Positions 53,043 to 63,800 of a stretch of 64,000 bases of DNA are shown one piece after another. How positions within the stretch are numbered: position 1 is the stretch's first letter; the number at the start of each line of letters is the position of its first letter. The stretch lies in assembly GCF_002246015.1 (NCBI RefSeq), contig NZ_NOLJ01000012.1, positions 69,455-133,454 on the forward strand, given 5' to 3'. A program made the translations under genes and the position numbers. The stretch is from Nostoc sp. 'Peltigera membranacea cyanobiont' 210A. Its GTDB lineage: Bacteria > Cyanobacteriota > Cyanobacteriia > Cyanobacteriales > Nostocaceae. The notes under the pieces were generated by a model. That model searched no databases. It saw only the letters and a program-made list of their open reading frames with translations, and was not told the origin of the DNA.

Positions 53043-53384
53043 TCACTCTAGTAAATAACGGTAGGTTGCCTTGACTATTTGGGCTAGCGCATAAGCTGTT
53101 TCCGACTCAAGACGTTTATCGCCCAACAGCAAAATCATGACTTCTTCCTCAATATCTAGTCTCTCCTGCGGTTGGTGATCCGTAACGAATAAATCACCTG
53201 GCGGCACTTGTAGCCAGTCGCAGAGAACTATAAACGTCTCCATGTCTGGCATACTCCCATTCTCTACCCTTGATAGGGTAGCTGCGCTGATGCTAATTTC
53301 TGCGGATATTTCGCGCAGTCCTTTAGTCGCGCGTTTGCGGCGAATTAGTCCTGCTAGCCGCTCGGTGTCTAAATAAGTATTCAC
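53043..53384 (-). CDS. XRE family transcriptional regulator
   Basis: 113-aa regulator from GTG 53384. The HTH reads LREISAEISISAATLSRVEN, and the C-terminal part is helical (ETAYALAQIVKATYRYLLE). Longer frames run through the att site and are rejected. It lies at the right end with TGAGTAG repeats directly upstream, so it may control excision or its own promoter. Confidence 0.85.
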   Translation of the reverse strand: MNTYLDTERLAGLIRRKRATKGLREISAEISISAATLSRVENGSMPDMETFIVLCDWLQVPPGDLFVTDHQPQERLDIEEEVMILLLGDKRLESETAYALAQIVKATYRYLLE

Positions 53385-53391
53385 AAATAAA

Positions 53392-53552
53392 TGAGTAGCA
53401 TTTGAGTAGCACGATCGCTGCTTGCGATCGCTAAAAATGTGGTTAAAGATGGTGAGTCTGAGTAGCGATTGAGTAGTATGATTGACAGCCAAGGCTGAAA
53501 CTACTGTGTTTACAGGGGAGAAGCACATTAGTTTGGAATTGCCACCCAATTA
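53392..53552 (+). repeat. attR with paired arm-like repeats
   Basis: TGAGTAG at 53392 and 53403, and at 53459 and 53470, each pair 11 bp apart, then the core AGTTTGGAATTGCCACC (53530-53546), one variable base and AATTA. Confidence 0.85.
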
Positions 53553-54265
53553 AATCTAAATTCAAATAGTAAAAATTGAGAAACCTATTTGATTTTTAAC
53601 AGGACTTACGCAACTATCACAAGCAATGGCGCGGCTATACCGTCCTGCGCCCCAAACAACTAGGCGATAAACATGGTAACGTCTTGACTTTTAATTGCGG
53701 AGCTAAATAATTTGACAACAATCTATGCTTGATTTGATAAATTGTTTGACTAGTTTTATCAGCTAAATCTTTGAGCTTAAACTAGACTAAAATTAATTGA
53801 TTTATTGGAGTAGCACATAGTTACTGAAAAATTCGATCGCACTAGATATCAGAGCCACTTGAAACGACCTAATACTACACAAATAACAGCGACTAACGGT
53901 TTATGAAAAATGGATATTTGCCAATAAAAGTACTCGTGGCTTAAGCATTACGGCATTATTTTCTGGGATGAGCGGTACCAATAAAACTATGTCCGCAGAA
54001 GTTATTGCCACTCACCAACTAAATTAATACTTCTTTGCTGTTGCTTCATGCCTTTCTTTGTCAGATCGAAAACTCTTTGACGGAGTTCTGATACTACTTT
54101 GGTAAATCATCAAAAAGCGATCGCCATTTTTACATGGAGGTGTTTTGCATTCCTATTTTTTACCTCCAGTGCCCCATACTTAATGCAATTTTTCTAACGT
54201 TTGTTAACCAAGATATGGTAATGGGAATTATAACACTAATATAAAGTAAATTTTCGTGAAAATTT
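53553..54265. other. Intergenic region right of the element
   Basis: Flank of the element and upstream region of the giant kinase gene. CAGGACTTACGCAA near 53601 matches the end of the MITE at 13461. A frame at about 53615-53710 reads HKQWRGYTVLRPKQLGDKHG and may be the decayed end of a gene. Nothing else supported. Confidence 0.45.
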
Positions 54266-57200
54266 ATGAGCGCAAAAGTTGATGGAACTTTAAGGATTGC
54301 TGGCTACCAAATCATCGAGAAACTTTATTCAGGTTCTCGTACTCAAGTGTATCGGGCAATTCGAGAATGCAATCGTCTACCAGTTGTCATCAAGCTCTTA
54401 AAACGAGAATTCCCAACTTTTACTGAATTAGTACAGTTTCGCAACCAATATGCGATCGCTAAAAACCTAAATATTCCCGGCATTATCAAACCCTACAGCC
54501 TGGAAGCCCATCACAATGGCTATGCCCTAGTCATGGAAGACTTTGGTGGTGGTGTTTCCCTGCGGCAATTTACTCAAGGAAAAACACTGACATTAGAGCA
54601 ATTTTTACCCATTGCTCTGCAACTACTAGAAATTTTACACCAGTTACATCAACAGCGCGTCATTCACAAAGACATCAAGCCAGCCAACATCTTGATTCAC
54701 CCTGACACGAACCAAATCAAGCTGATTGACTTTAGTATTGCCTCGCTCTTACCACGAGAAACCCAGGAATTTCAGAGCCTCAATGGACTAGAGGGAACGC
54801 TAGCCTATCTGTCGCCAGAGCAAACCGGGCGGATGAACAGAAGCATTGACTACCGCAGTGACTTCTATTCTTTAGGTGTGACTTTCTTTGAATTACTGAG
54901 TGGAAAATTGCCCTTTGAATCCCATGAACCAATGGAGTTGGTGCATTGCCACATTGCGAAACTTCCACCCTGCCTGTGTGATTTCAACCCCAAATTGCCC
55001 TTGATGCTGGGCGAAATTATCCGCAAACTGATGGCAAAGAACGCCGAAGACCGCTATCAAAGTGCGCTAGGACTTAAACATGACCTTGTTACCTGCTTAG
55101 AACAGTGGCGAGAAACAGGCAAACACACCTGGTTTGATTTAGGACAACGCGATATCAGCGATCGCTTTCTCATACCCGAAAAACTCTACGGGCGGGAATT
55201 GGAAGTAAAGACACTATTAGAAGCATTTGGTTATGTGGCCAATGGTGGCTCTCAACTGATGCTAGTGGCAGGTTTTTCTGGTATTGGCAAAACCGCAGTC
55301 GTCAATGAAGTGCATAAACCGATTGTGCGCTGGAACGCCTACTTCATCAAGGGCAAATACGACCAGTTCAACCGCAACATTCCTCTGTCTGCTTTTGTAC
55401 AAGCCTTTCGTGACCTAATGGGACAGTTGCTTAGTCAAAGCGATACTCAGCTAAAGCAATGGCAGAAAAAGATTTTAGCGGCAGTTGGAGAGAACGGACA
55501 ACTTCTGATCGAGGTAATTCCTGAACTGGAGCAGCTGATCGGCAAACAGCCTGCGTTCGCTGAACTATCAGGCGGTGCGGCACAGAACCGTTTCAATCTG
55601 CTGTTCCAAAAGTTCATTCAGGTGTTCGCGACAAGAGAGCATCCGTTGGTGATGTTTCTCGATGATTTGCAGTGGGCAGATTCGGCATCGCTGAATTTGC
55701 TGAAATTGTTAATGTCTCAAAGCGATTGCGGCTATCTATTCATTATTGGTGCATACCGGGATAACGAGGTGTTTGCGGCTCATCCACTCATGTTAACGGT
55801 AGATGAAATTGAAAAGGCATCCTCCTGCGTCAACACCTTGAGTCTAGATCCCTTAAGTCAAGCAGATGTCAACCATCTAATCGCCGATTCGCTCAGTTGT
55901 GCAACTGAAAAAGCATTACCGTTAACAGAGTTAGTTTATCAAAAAGCCAAAGGCAATCCCTTTTTCACAACTCAGTTTTTGAAAGCGCTACATGAGGATG
56001 GGCTGATTACCTTTAATTGGGAGGCAGGTTTTTGGCAGTGTGATGTAGCACAAGTGCGTAGACACGTAGCGGCTTGTCGTCAGACATCGCTTGCTCTCAC
56101 TGATGATGTGGTGGAATTTATGGCACAACAACTTCAAAAATTGCCCGACATCACTCAAAATGTTCTGAAACTGGCAGCCTGTATCGGCAATCAGTTCGAT
56201 TTGGCGACGTTAGCGATCGTTTATGAAAAGTCGCAGACAGAAACCGCTTCAGACTTGTGGAAAGCATTGCAAGAAGGATTTATCATTCCTACCAATGAAA
56301 TTTACAAGTTTTATCAGGATTCCTCATTGGTGATTGGTCATTTGCAAATGACAAGTGACAAAGCGCAAAGTCTGAGCGGAGGAAACCTCCGATCAGAACT
56401 TTGTAAGAAAGGACAAATGACGGTTTACAAATTCTTGCACGATCGCGTCCAGCAAGCTGCTTATTTCCTGATTCCAGACGCACAAAAACAGATCGCTTAC
56501 CTAAAAATTGGGCAATTATTACTGACTCATACGCCTGTTGCCAAACAAGACGAAAAATTATTTGAAATCGTTAACCAACTTAATATCGGCAAATCCCTAA
56601 TTGTCGATTTATCTGAGCAAATAGAACTCGCCCAACTCAATCTGAAAGCTGGACAAAAAGCCAGAGCCGCAACTGCCTATACAGCCGCATTTGAGTATTT
56701 CACTACAGGCATCGCCTTGTTAGCTGAGAATATGTGGCAAACGCAGTATGAGTTAACCTTAGCCCTCTACGAAGCTGCCACTGAAGCCGCTTACTTGAGC
56801 GGCAACTTTGAGCAGATGACACAATTGGCGGCAATGATTACAGAACACTCTAGAAACTTGTTGGATACGATTAAGGTCTATGAAGTTCAAATTCAAGCAG
56901 CTCAAGCCCAACATCAATTTATAGAAGCAGTAGAGATTGCCCTCAAGAGTGTGGAGCGTTTAGGAAACAGCCTTCCAAAGCAACCCAGTCAATCAGATAT
57001 TGCCAAAGCATTCGAGACGACTAAATCCATTTTGGCTGGAAGGCAACCGCTGGATTTAATCAATTTGCCCCAAATGACAGATCCTAACAAGTTAGCAGTT
57101 GTACGGATTCTTGCCACTGTCACTTCTGCTGCTTTTGTTGTAACTCCAGCGCTGCTACCGTTTATTGTCCTCGAACAGGTCAATTTATCCGTTCAATATG

Positions 57201-60200
57201 GCAATAGCTCATTTTCGGCAATAGGTTATGCCTACTATGGAATGATACTTTGTGGGATGACAGGAGAGATTGACTTTGGGTATGAGTTTGCACAACTAGC
57301 ACACTTGTTGCTGGAACATTTCAATGCCAAAGAACTGAAATCCAGAGTCTATGTCGGAATTTACTGTTGCGTGTGGCATTGGAAAGAGCCGCTCAAGAAC
57401 TCCTTACCATTTCTCCGGGAAGGCTACGAAGTTGGATTGGAAATGGGAGATTTAGAATCGGCTGCTATTTGCGGATTCATTTACATCTCATACTGTTGGT
57501 TTCTGGGCAAAGAATTAAGCGATCTTAGCCGAGATAGTGCTGCCTTTCGAGATCAGCTCAAGCAGCTCAACCAAGAAGGTCTTACGAGTCATCTGACCGT
57601 TTTTCAGCAACCAATTTTGAATATGCTTGGCGATTCTGCTGAACCTTGGCAGCTGACTGGAAATGCCTTTAATCGAGAGGAAATTGTGCCAGCCCTCCAG
57701 CGATCGGGCGATCAGACTGCGCTGTATTATTTCTATGCCAACCAACTTGGTCTGTGTTATATGTTTGGCAAGTTTGAGTTGGCGATAGAAGCCGCGATCG
57801 CTGCTGAAAATTATATAGGTGGTGCTACAGGTTTATTCATAGTTGCGCTCTGCTACACCTATGATTCTTTAGCCAATCTGGCAATCTATTCTCAGGTTTG
57901 TGAGGCACAACAGCAACACATTCTGCAACGGGTGGCTAAAAATCAGGAAAAAATGAAAAAGTGGGCTGATCGTGCTCCAGAAAATTACCTGCACAAATTT
58001 TATTTAGTTGAAGCCGACCGATACCGAGTGTTAGGGCAGAAATCAGAGGCAATAGATTTGTACGATCGCGCCATAACTCTTGCTAAAGAACACGGTTACA
58101 CCCAAGAAGAAGCACTTGCCAATGAACTGGCAGCTAAATTCTACCTCAATTGGCGCAAAGAGCAGATTGCTCAGTCATATATGACCCAAGCCTACTATGG
58201 CTATGCTCATTGGGGCGCTAAAGCTAAAGTCGCCGAATTGGAACGACGCTATCCCCAACTCCTCGCCCCGATCTTAGAGCAAACCCGTTCTCCCCTCTCA
58301 ACTAACGACACTATCTTCATATTGGGGAGTCTCACCTCCACCAGTTCCACCATTTCCGATAATAGCAGCGTCTCTGTTGCTTTAGATTTAGCTACCATTC
58401 TCAAAGCTTCCCAAACCCTTTCTGGGGAAATCGAACTCGAAAAGCTGCTTTCAGCTTTGCTGCATATTGTCATTGAAAATGCTGGAGCCGATAAATGTGT
58501 ATTCATGCTTTTGGAGTCAGATCGGTTGCTAGTTCAGGCATTAGCACACCTTTCCCTGAGCGGTGTACAGAATCAGGCTGCCGTCGATTTTTACTCAATG
58601 TTGCTCAACCCACAGCCTGTTGAAGACTCAATTGATGTGCCAGTTGGCTTAATTAATAATGTCAAACGCAACTTACAACCAGTAGTAATTACTGATGCCA
58701 CGGTGCATCCGCAACTACTCAATGACCCGTATATTCAGCAACAGCAGCCCAAGAGTATCTTGTGCAGCCCAGTTTTGCATCAGGGTAAATTGCTGGGCGT
58801 ATTGTACCTAGAAAATAATTTGGCAACCGGAGCCTTTACAAGCGATCGCGTCGAACTGCTGAACTTACTTTGTACCCAAGCTGCAATTTCTTTGGAAAAT
58901 GCTCGAATTTACCAAAATTCTCAGAACGATGCCCAACAACTGGCACAATCTCTAGCAAAATTGCAGGCTAGTGAAATCCGCTTCCAAAATTTAGCAAATA
59001 ATATTCCTGGGATGGTGTACCAATTCCGTTTGGAGGTAGATGGTTCAACTTCAACACCCTACGTTAGTTCTGGCTGTTTCGACTTGTATGAGTTAGAGCC
59101 AAAGTTGGTGATGTCAGGGACGCATAGCCTTTACGATCTAAATCATCCTGACGATCGCCAATTTATTGCCCAAGCGATCGCCTACTCTGCCCAAACTCTG
59201 ACGCCATTTGAGGTAGAATGTCGCATTATCTTGCCTTCAGAAACTGTGAAATGGGTTCGATCTACTGCTCGCCCAGAGCGACAAGCCGATGGCTCAATCC
59301 TATGGGATGGGGTGATGATTGATATTAGCAATGGCAAACAGGCTGAAGAATCTCTAGCCAAAGAACGAGAGTTTTTGAATGCCATCATTCACAATATTAC
59401 TGATGGAATTGTTGTTTGTGATGCTAGTGGCAAATTGACTTTATTTAACAAAGCAACTCGTGACTTTCATGGCTTACCAGTAGAATCATTACCAGCAGAA
59501 CAGTGGACAGAACATTTCGATCTCTATCAACCAGATGGGCAAACACCTCTATCAACTACAGAAATTCCTTTGTTTCGCGCCTTGCAAGGGGAAATAGTCG
59601 AAAACGCTGAAATGGTAATTGCACCGAAGCATGGTTCTAAGAGAATTTTGTTAGCTAGCGGGCAAGCGATCTTTGATTCTTCGGGTAACAAACTCGGTGC
59701 AGTCGTTGTCATGCGAGATATTAGCGATCGCAAACAAGCTGAACTTGCCTTGCACCAAAAATCACTTGATTTGCAACAAGCATTGAACGATTTACAAAAC
59801 GCCCAATTACAAATTGTTCAAAGCGAAAAAATGTCAGCACTGGGCAACTTAGTTGCTGGTGTGGCTCACGAAATGAATAATCCCCTTGGTTTTATTGCTG
59901 CCAGTCTCAAGCAAGCTAAACCCACTGTTGCTGATATTGTTGAACACTTAAAGCTTTATCAAGAAAGTTTCCCCCACAAAAATGATGAAATTAAAAACCA
60001 TGCTGAAGAAATTGACTTGGATTATAGCTTAGAAGACTTGCCTAAGATAATTGATGCCATGTCTATGGCGTGCGACAGACTAAAAAATATCAGCACCAGT
60101 TTACGAACTTTCTCGCGTGCCGATAAAGATTATAAAGTCCCGTTTAATATTCACCAAGGCATCGATAGCACGATTTTAATTTTGAAACATCGTCTCAAGG

Positions 60201-60634
60201 CTAACGAGCAACGTCCAGCAATTGAAGTGATAACTGAATACAGTACTTTGCCTCAAATTGAGTGTTTCCCTGGACAATTAAATCAAGTATTTATGAATAT
60301 CTTAGCAAATGCTATTGATGCCTTGGAAGAATCGAATCTTAGCCGAACTTTTAACGAAATTAAAGCAAATCCGAACTGCATTAAAATTACCACTACAGTA
60401 GCAACTAATTTAGTTAAAATTACAATCGCTGATAATGGTAAAGGTATCGAGGAAGAGGTAAAACAAAAAATATTCGACCATTTATTTACAACGAAAGCTG
60501 TTGGTAAAGGCACAGGATTAGGACTTGCGATCGCTCGTCAAATCATTGTCGAAAAACATAGCGGAGCGATCGCAGTGAATTCTCAACCTGGCGACGGAAC
60601 TGAATTTGTGATTCAGCTACCTTTTTCGGCTTGA
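54266..60634 (+). CDS. Ser/Thr kinase - ATPase - GAF - PAS - histidine kinase
   Basis: 2122-aa trifunctional signalling protein of the type frequent in filamentous cyanobacteria. Ser/Thr kinase at 10-270 (HKDIKPANILIH near 134; the DFG motif reads DFS). AAA/STAND-like ATPase from about 310 (Walker A GFSGIGKTAVV near 335, then MFLDDLQWAD). Helical TPR-like middle to about 1370. GAF about 1380-1545, two PAS domains about 1575-1825. Histidine kinase with H-box GVAHEMNNPLG near 1867, N-box FMNILANAIDAL and GTGLGLAIARQI. All histidine-kinase motifs look intact. The DFG-to-DFS change could weaken the Ser/Thr kinase. Signal and partner unknown. Confidence 0.92.
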   Translation: MSAKVDGTLRIAGYQIIEKLYSGSRTQVYRAIRECNRLPVVIKLLKREFPTFTELVQFRNQYAIAKNLNIPGIIKPYSLEAHHNGYALVMEDFGGGVSLRQFTQGKTLTLEQFLPIALQLLEILHQLHQQRVIHKDIKPANILIHPDTNQIKLIDFSIASLLPRETQEFQSLNGLEGTLAYLSPEQTGRMNRSIDYRSDFYSLGVTFFELLSGKLPFESHEPMELVHCHIAKLPPCLCDFNPKLPLMLGEIIRKLMAKNAEDRYQSALGLKHDLVTCLEQWRETGKHTWFDLGQRDISDRFLIPEKLYGRELEVKTLLEAFGYVANGGSQLMLVAGFSGIGKTAVVNEVHKPIVRWNAYFIKGKYDQFNRNIPLSAFVQAFRDLMGQLLSQSDTQLKQWQKKILAAVGENGQLLIEVIPELEQLIGKQPAFAELSGGAAQNRFNLLFQKFIQVFATREHPLVMFLDDLQWADSASLNLLKLLMSQSDCGYLFIIGAYRDNEVFAAHPLMLTVDEIEKASSCVNTLSLDPLSQADVNHLIADSLSCATEKALPLTELVYQKAKGNPFFTTQFLKALHEDGLITFNWEAGFWQCDVAQVRRHVAACRQTSLALTDDVVEFMAQQLQKLPDITQNVLKLAACIGNQFDLATLAIVYEKSQTETASDLWKALQEGFIIPTNEIYKFYQDSSLVIGHLQMTSDKAQSLSGGNLRSELCKKGQMTVYKFLHDRVQQAAYFLIPDAQKQIAYLKIGQLLLTHTPVAKQDEKLFEIVNQLNIGKSLIVDLSEQIELAQLNLKAGQKARAATAYTAAFEYFTTGIALLAENMWQTQYELTLALYEAATEAAYLSGNFEQMTQLAAMITEHSRNLLDTIKVYEVQIQAAQAQHQFIEAVEIALKSVERLGNSLPKQPSQSDIAKAFETTKSILAGRQPLDLINLPQMTDPNKLAVVRILATVTSAAFVVTPALLPFIVLEQVNLSVQYGNSSFSAIGYAYYGMILCGMTGEIDFGYEFAQLAHLLLEHFNAKELKSRVYVGIYCCVWHWKEPLKNSLPFLREGYEVGLEMGDLESAAICGFIYISYCWFLGKELSDLSRDSAAFRDQLKQLNQEGLTSHLTVFQQPILNMLGDSAEPWQLTGNAFNREEIVPALQRSGDQTALYYFYANQLGLCYMFGKFELAIEAAIAAENYIGGATGLFIVALCYTYDSLANLAIYSQVCEAQQQHILQRVAKNQEKMKKWADRAPENYLHKFYLVEADRYRVLGQKSEAIDLYDRAITLAKEHGYTQEEALANELAAKFYLNWRKEQIAQSYMTQAYYGYAHWGAKAKVAELERRYPQLLAPILEQTRSPLSTNDTIFILGSLTSTSSTISDNSSVSVALDLATILKASQTLSGEIELEKLLSALLHIVIENAGADKCVFMLLESDRLLVQALAHLSLSGVQNQAAVDFYSMLLNPQPVEDSIDVPVGLINNVKRNLQPVVITDATVHPQLLNDPYIQQQQPKSILCSPVLHQGKLLGVLYLENNLATGAFTSDRVELLNLLCTQAAISLENARIYQNSQNDAQQLAQSLAKLQASEIRFQNLANNIPGMVYQFRLEVDGSTSTPYVSSGCFDLYELEPKLVMSGTHSLYDLNHPDDRQFIAQAIAYSAQTLTPFEVECRIILPSETVKWVRSTARPERQADGSILWDGVMIDISNGKQAEESLAKEREFLNAIIHNITDGIVVCDASGKLTLFNKATRDFHGLPVESLPAEQWTEHFDLYQPDGQTPLSTTEIPLFRALQGEIVENAEMVIAPKHGSKRILLASGQAIFDSSGNKLGAVVVMRDISDRKQAELALHQKSLDLQQALNDLQNAQLQIVQSEKMSALGNLVAGVAHEMNNPLGFIAASLKQAKPTVADIVEHLKLYQESFPHKNDEIKNHAEEIDLDYSLEDLPKIIDAMSMACDRLKNISTSLRTFSRADKDYKVPFNIHQGIDSTILILKHRLKANEQRPAIEVITEYSTLPQIECFPGQLNQVFMNILANAIDALEESNLSRTFNEIKANPNCIKITTTVATNLVKITIADNGKGIEEEVKQKIFDHLFTTKAVGKGTGLGLAIARQIIVEKHSGAIAVNSQPGDGTEFVIQLPFSA

Positions 60635-60686
60635 AGAAGAAGTCAAAATTCAGTTGGTCACTGAGTTTACGGTGAGCATCTCGACT

Positions 60687-60738
60687 ACTTCGACTGCGCT
60701 CAGAGTACAAGTCCGCTCGATGGAACCGCAGTCGAAGT
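60687..60738. repeat. Inverted repeat between the two signalling genes
   Basis: ACTTCGACTGCG (60687-60698) and CGCAGTCGAAGT (60727-60738), a dispersed Nostoc repeat. It might act as a transcriptional barrier. Confidence 0.65.
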
Positions 60739-60845
60739 GATCACCTAAATTCTGCTTCGATAACTTATAAACCTATAATTTATCATATCCGTGCCTTTTT
60801 CCACTCGTTGAACTCACGTTTTACTAGGTTGCCAATGCTGCATTT

Positions 60846-63800
60846 ATGGAAAAACAGCAACCCTTCTCCCTCAAGCAGATTTCTTCAGAGGATTGGGAAA
60901 ATACGCCGCAGGATGTGAAGTCTCTGGTAGAATCACTGCTAGCAAGTGCGGCTTTATTAGAAAGCCAAAGCCGTCTCATTCAATTTCTAGATGCCACCCC
61001 CATTGCGATCGCTGTCCACGACTCAACAGGGCAACTTGTTTACATAAATCATCTGGCACAGGCATTGCTAGACACCGATCGCCCATTAGAACTGAGTCCA
61101 GACCAACTCTCAGAAGTCTTTCAAGTTTACCGTGAGGGCACTCAGGCTCTTTATCCCTTGGAAGCGTTACCAAGTAATCGGTCTCTGGCTGGGGAAACGA
61201 TTTGGGTTGACGATCTAGAAATTCATCGTGGCGATCGAGTGATTCCTCTGGAAGTTTGGGCGACTCCGATTTTTGGCGATCGGGGTGAGGTGACGTATGC
61301 GATTGTGGCGTTTCAAGATATTAGCGATCGCAAACGCCAGCATTTAGAACAGCAGATCGTCGAAAATACCCTGGTGAAAAGTGAACGCCGCTACCGCCAG
61401 GTGATCGAGGTACAAACAGACTTGATTCTGCGATCGCTACCGGACACCACCATTACTTTTGCGAACGATTCTCTTTGCCTTGCTCTCGGTCAATCCTTAG
61501 AGAATGTGATTGGATGGCGATGGAGTAGCTTTGTACCGCCAGAGGATTTAGACGAGTTGTCTCGCAAAATTGCAGCTCTCACCCCAAAAAACCCAATCTT
61601 TGAAAACATCAATCAAGACTACCGCTCCAACAACCAGATTGGCTGGACACAGTGGATTAACTTGGGGATTTTTGATGAGCATGGACAGTTGACCGAAATT
61701 CAATCGGTGGGGCGAGACATCACCGCATTACAGGAGCAAATTCAACGTGAACAAGCTCTAAATCGAGTTTTCCAGTCCATCCGCAACTCCCTTGATTTAG
61801 ACACGATTTTTGCCACCGCGACAGCAGAAACGGCGAAACTTTTGAAAACCCTAGATTGCTTTGTGGTGCAATATCTGCCAGAACAGGGCATTTGGAAACA
61901 TATTGCGGAATTTCGCCACAATCCAGACGCACCAACAGTCATTGGCTTTGAGATTCCCGATGTGGGTAATCCCTTTGCGGCTCAACTCAAGCAGTTGCAA
62001 ATTGTGCGGGTGGAAAATACAACCAACCTAGATAATCAGATTAACTACGAAGTCGCCCAAATCATACCCGGCGCTTGGTTACTCATTCCCCTAGTAATTG
62101 AAGACACCCTGTGGGGGAGTTTCACAATTATATCGCCCCAACAACCGTTTACCTGGAGCGATAACCAGATCAAACTGGCCCAGTCCGTCGCCGACCAACT
62201 GGAGATCGCGATTCACCAGGCCAATCTTTACCAAAAAATACAACTGGAACTAACGGAACGCCGTCGGGTGGAGATGGCTCTGAGAGAAAGCGAAGCCCGC
62301 TATCGCTTGTTAGCCGAAAATACCAACGATCTCGTGTGCCTTCACGAGTTGAATGGTCGATACCTCTACGTTAGCCCGTCTTGTGAGTTCCTCTTGGGCT
62401 ATAGGCACGACGAAATGCTCAGAGAAGATATCCATACCTTCATCCATCCCGACGATCGCGATCGCGTTTACCAAGAAATTCGGACAGCGGTATTCCGCAA
62501 AAAACTCACACCCATCACCTACCGAATGCTTCAGAAGCGTGGCAACTATGTCTGGTTTGAGACCCTCACTAAGCCCATTCTGGATGCGACGGGTGAAATT
62601 GTTCAACTGCAAACCACCTCCCGCGATGTAACAGAACGCATCCAGGTGCAAAATCAGTTGAAACATGATGCCCTACACGATGGGCTAACGGGGTTGCCCA
62701 ATCGCCATTTCTTCATGAAACGGTTGGAATTAGCTATTCAACGAGCCTACCGTCTCGAAAATTATCATTTTGCCGTTTTATTTCTCGATCTCGATCGATT
62801 CAAAGTCGTCAATGATAGCCTGGGACATTTGGTAGGAGATCAATTACTCATTGCCATTGCTGAAAAACTCCAAGCCACCCTCCGTAAAATGGATCTCGCC
62901 GCTCGTTTGGGTGGCGATGAGTTTGTGATCCTACTTGAAGAAATTAAGGATATTCAGGAAGCAGTTCGGATCACAGAACGGATTTTTGCAGAGTTGCAAA
63001 CACCCATGATGATTGAAGGACGTGAAGTATATACGACCTCTAGCGTTGGTATTGTCTGGGGTACAAAAGACTACGTTCAAGCCTCCCACTTGTTGCGAGA
63101 TGCTGATATTGCGATGTATCGAGCAAAAAACAAGGGCAAAGCCCGGTATGAAATTTTTGATACTGAGATGCACACTCAAGCTTTGAATCGACTACATTTA
63201 GAAAACGATCTGCGCCGAGCAATCAAGTGTCAGGAATTTGTCCTTCACTATCAACCGATTGTTGCTCTAGACACTAGACATCTTGTTGGTTTTGAAGCAC
63301 TGATTCGCTGGCAACACCCTACCCAAGGGTTGAAATTTCCCGGAGAATTCATCCCTATAGCTGAGGAAATAGGACTGATTACGCTTTTGGACTATTGGGC
63401 AATTCGTACAGCCTGTTATCAGATGGCAGCTTGGCAAACTTCTTTCCCGGAACTTTCTGCAATGAGAGTGAGTGTCAATCTCTCGGCGCAAGATATAAAG
63501 CAGTCCGATCTGTTAGAAGAAGTCGATCGGGTTCTGACTCAAACCCAATTGAATGGTCGTTACCTGACGTTAGAAATTACCGAAAGTATGTTGATTGAAG
63601 ACATTGAGTCTACGATTAGTGTACTGAGCCAGTTGAAAGAGCGAGGAATTCAAATTAGCATTGACGATTTTGGCACAGGATATTCATCGTTAAACTATCT
63701 TCACCGTTTACCTGTGGATAGTCTGAAGGTCGATCGCTCTTTTGTAAATCAAATTCAATCAGGCAAAAAAAATCATCAGATTGTCGAAACTATAGTGGCG

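Larger units (their letters stand above)
31070..53552. mobile_element. 22.5-kb integrative element in the 3' end of rbgA
   Basis: Bounded by direct repeats at 31070-31092 and 53530-53552. A tyrosine integrase lies just inside the left end. The interior has a phage-like divergent plan: leftward XRE-to-integrase operon, rightward replication gene and unknown-protein cassette. No relaxase, terminase, portal or tail gene is recognised, so it may be a tailless provirus, a satellite or a mobilizable island. Two IS elements have landed in it. Confidence 0.88.

Noticed and set aside
53385-53549. N-terminal extension of the XRE regulator to 168 aa
   Set aside because: The extra 55 codons cross the att core and the TGAGTAG repeats and show no protein-like pattern. 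GTG 53384 gives a normal-size regulator.
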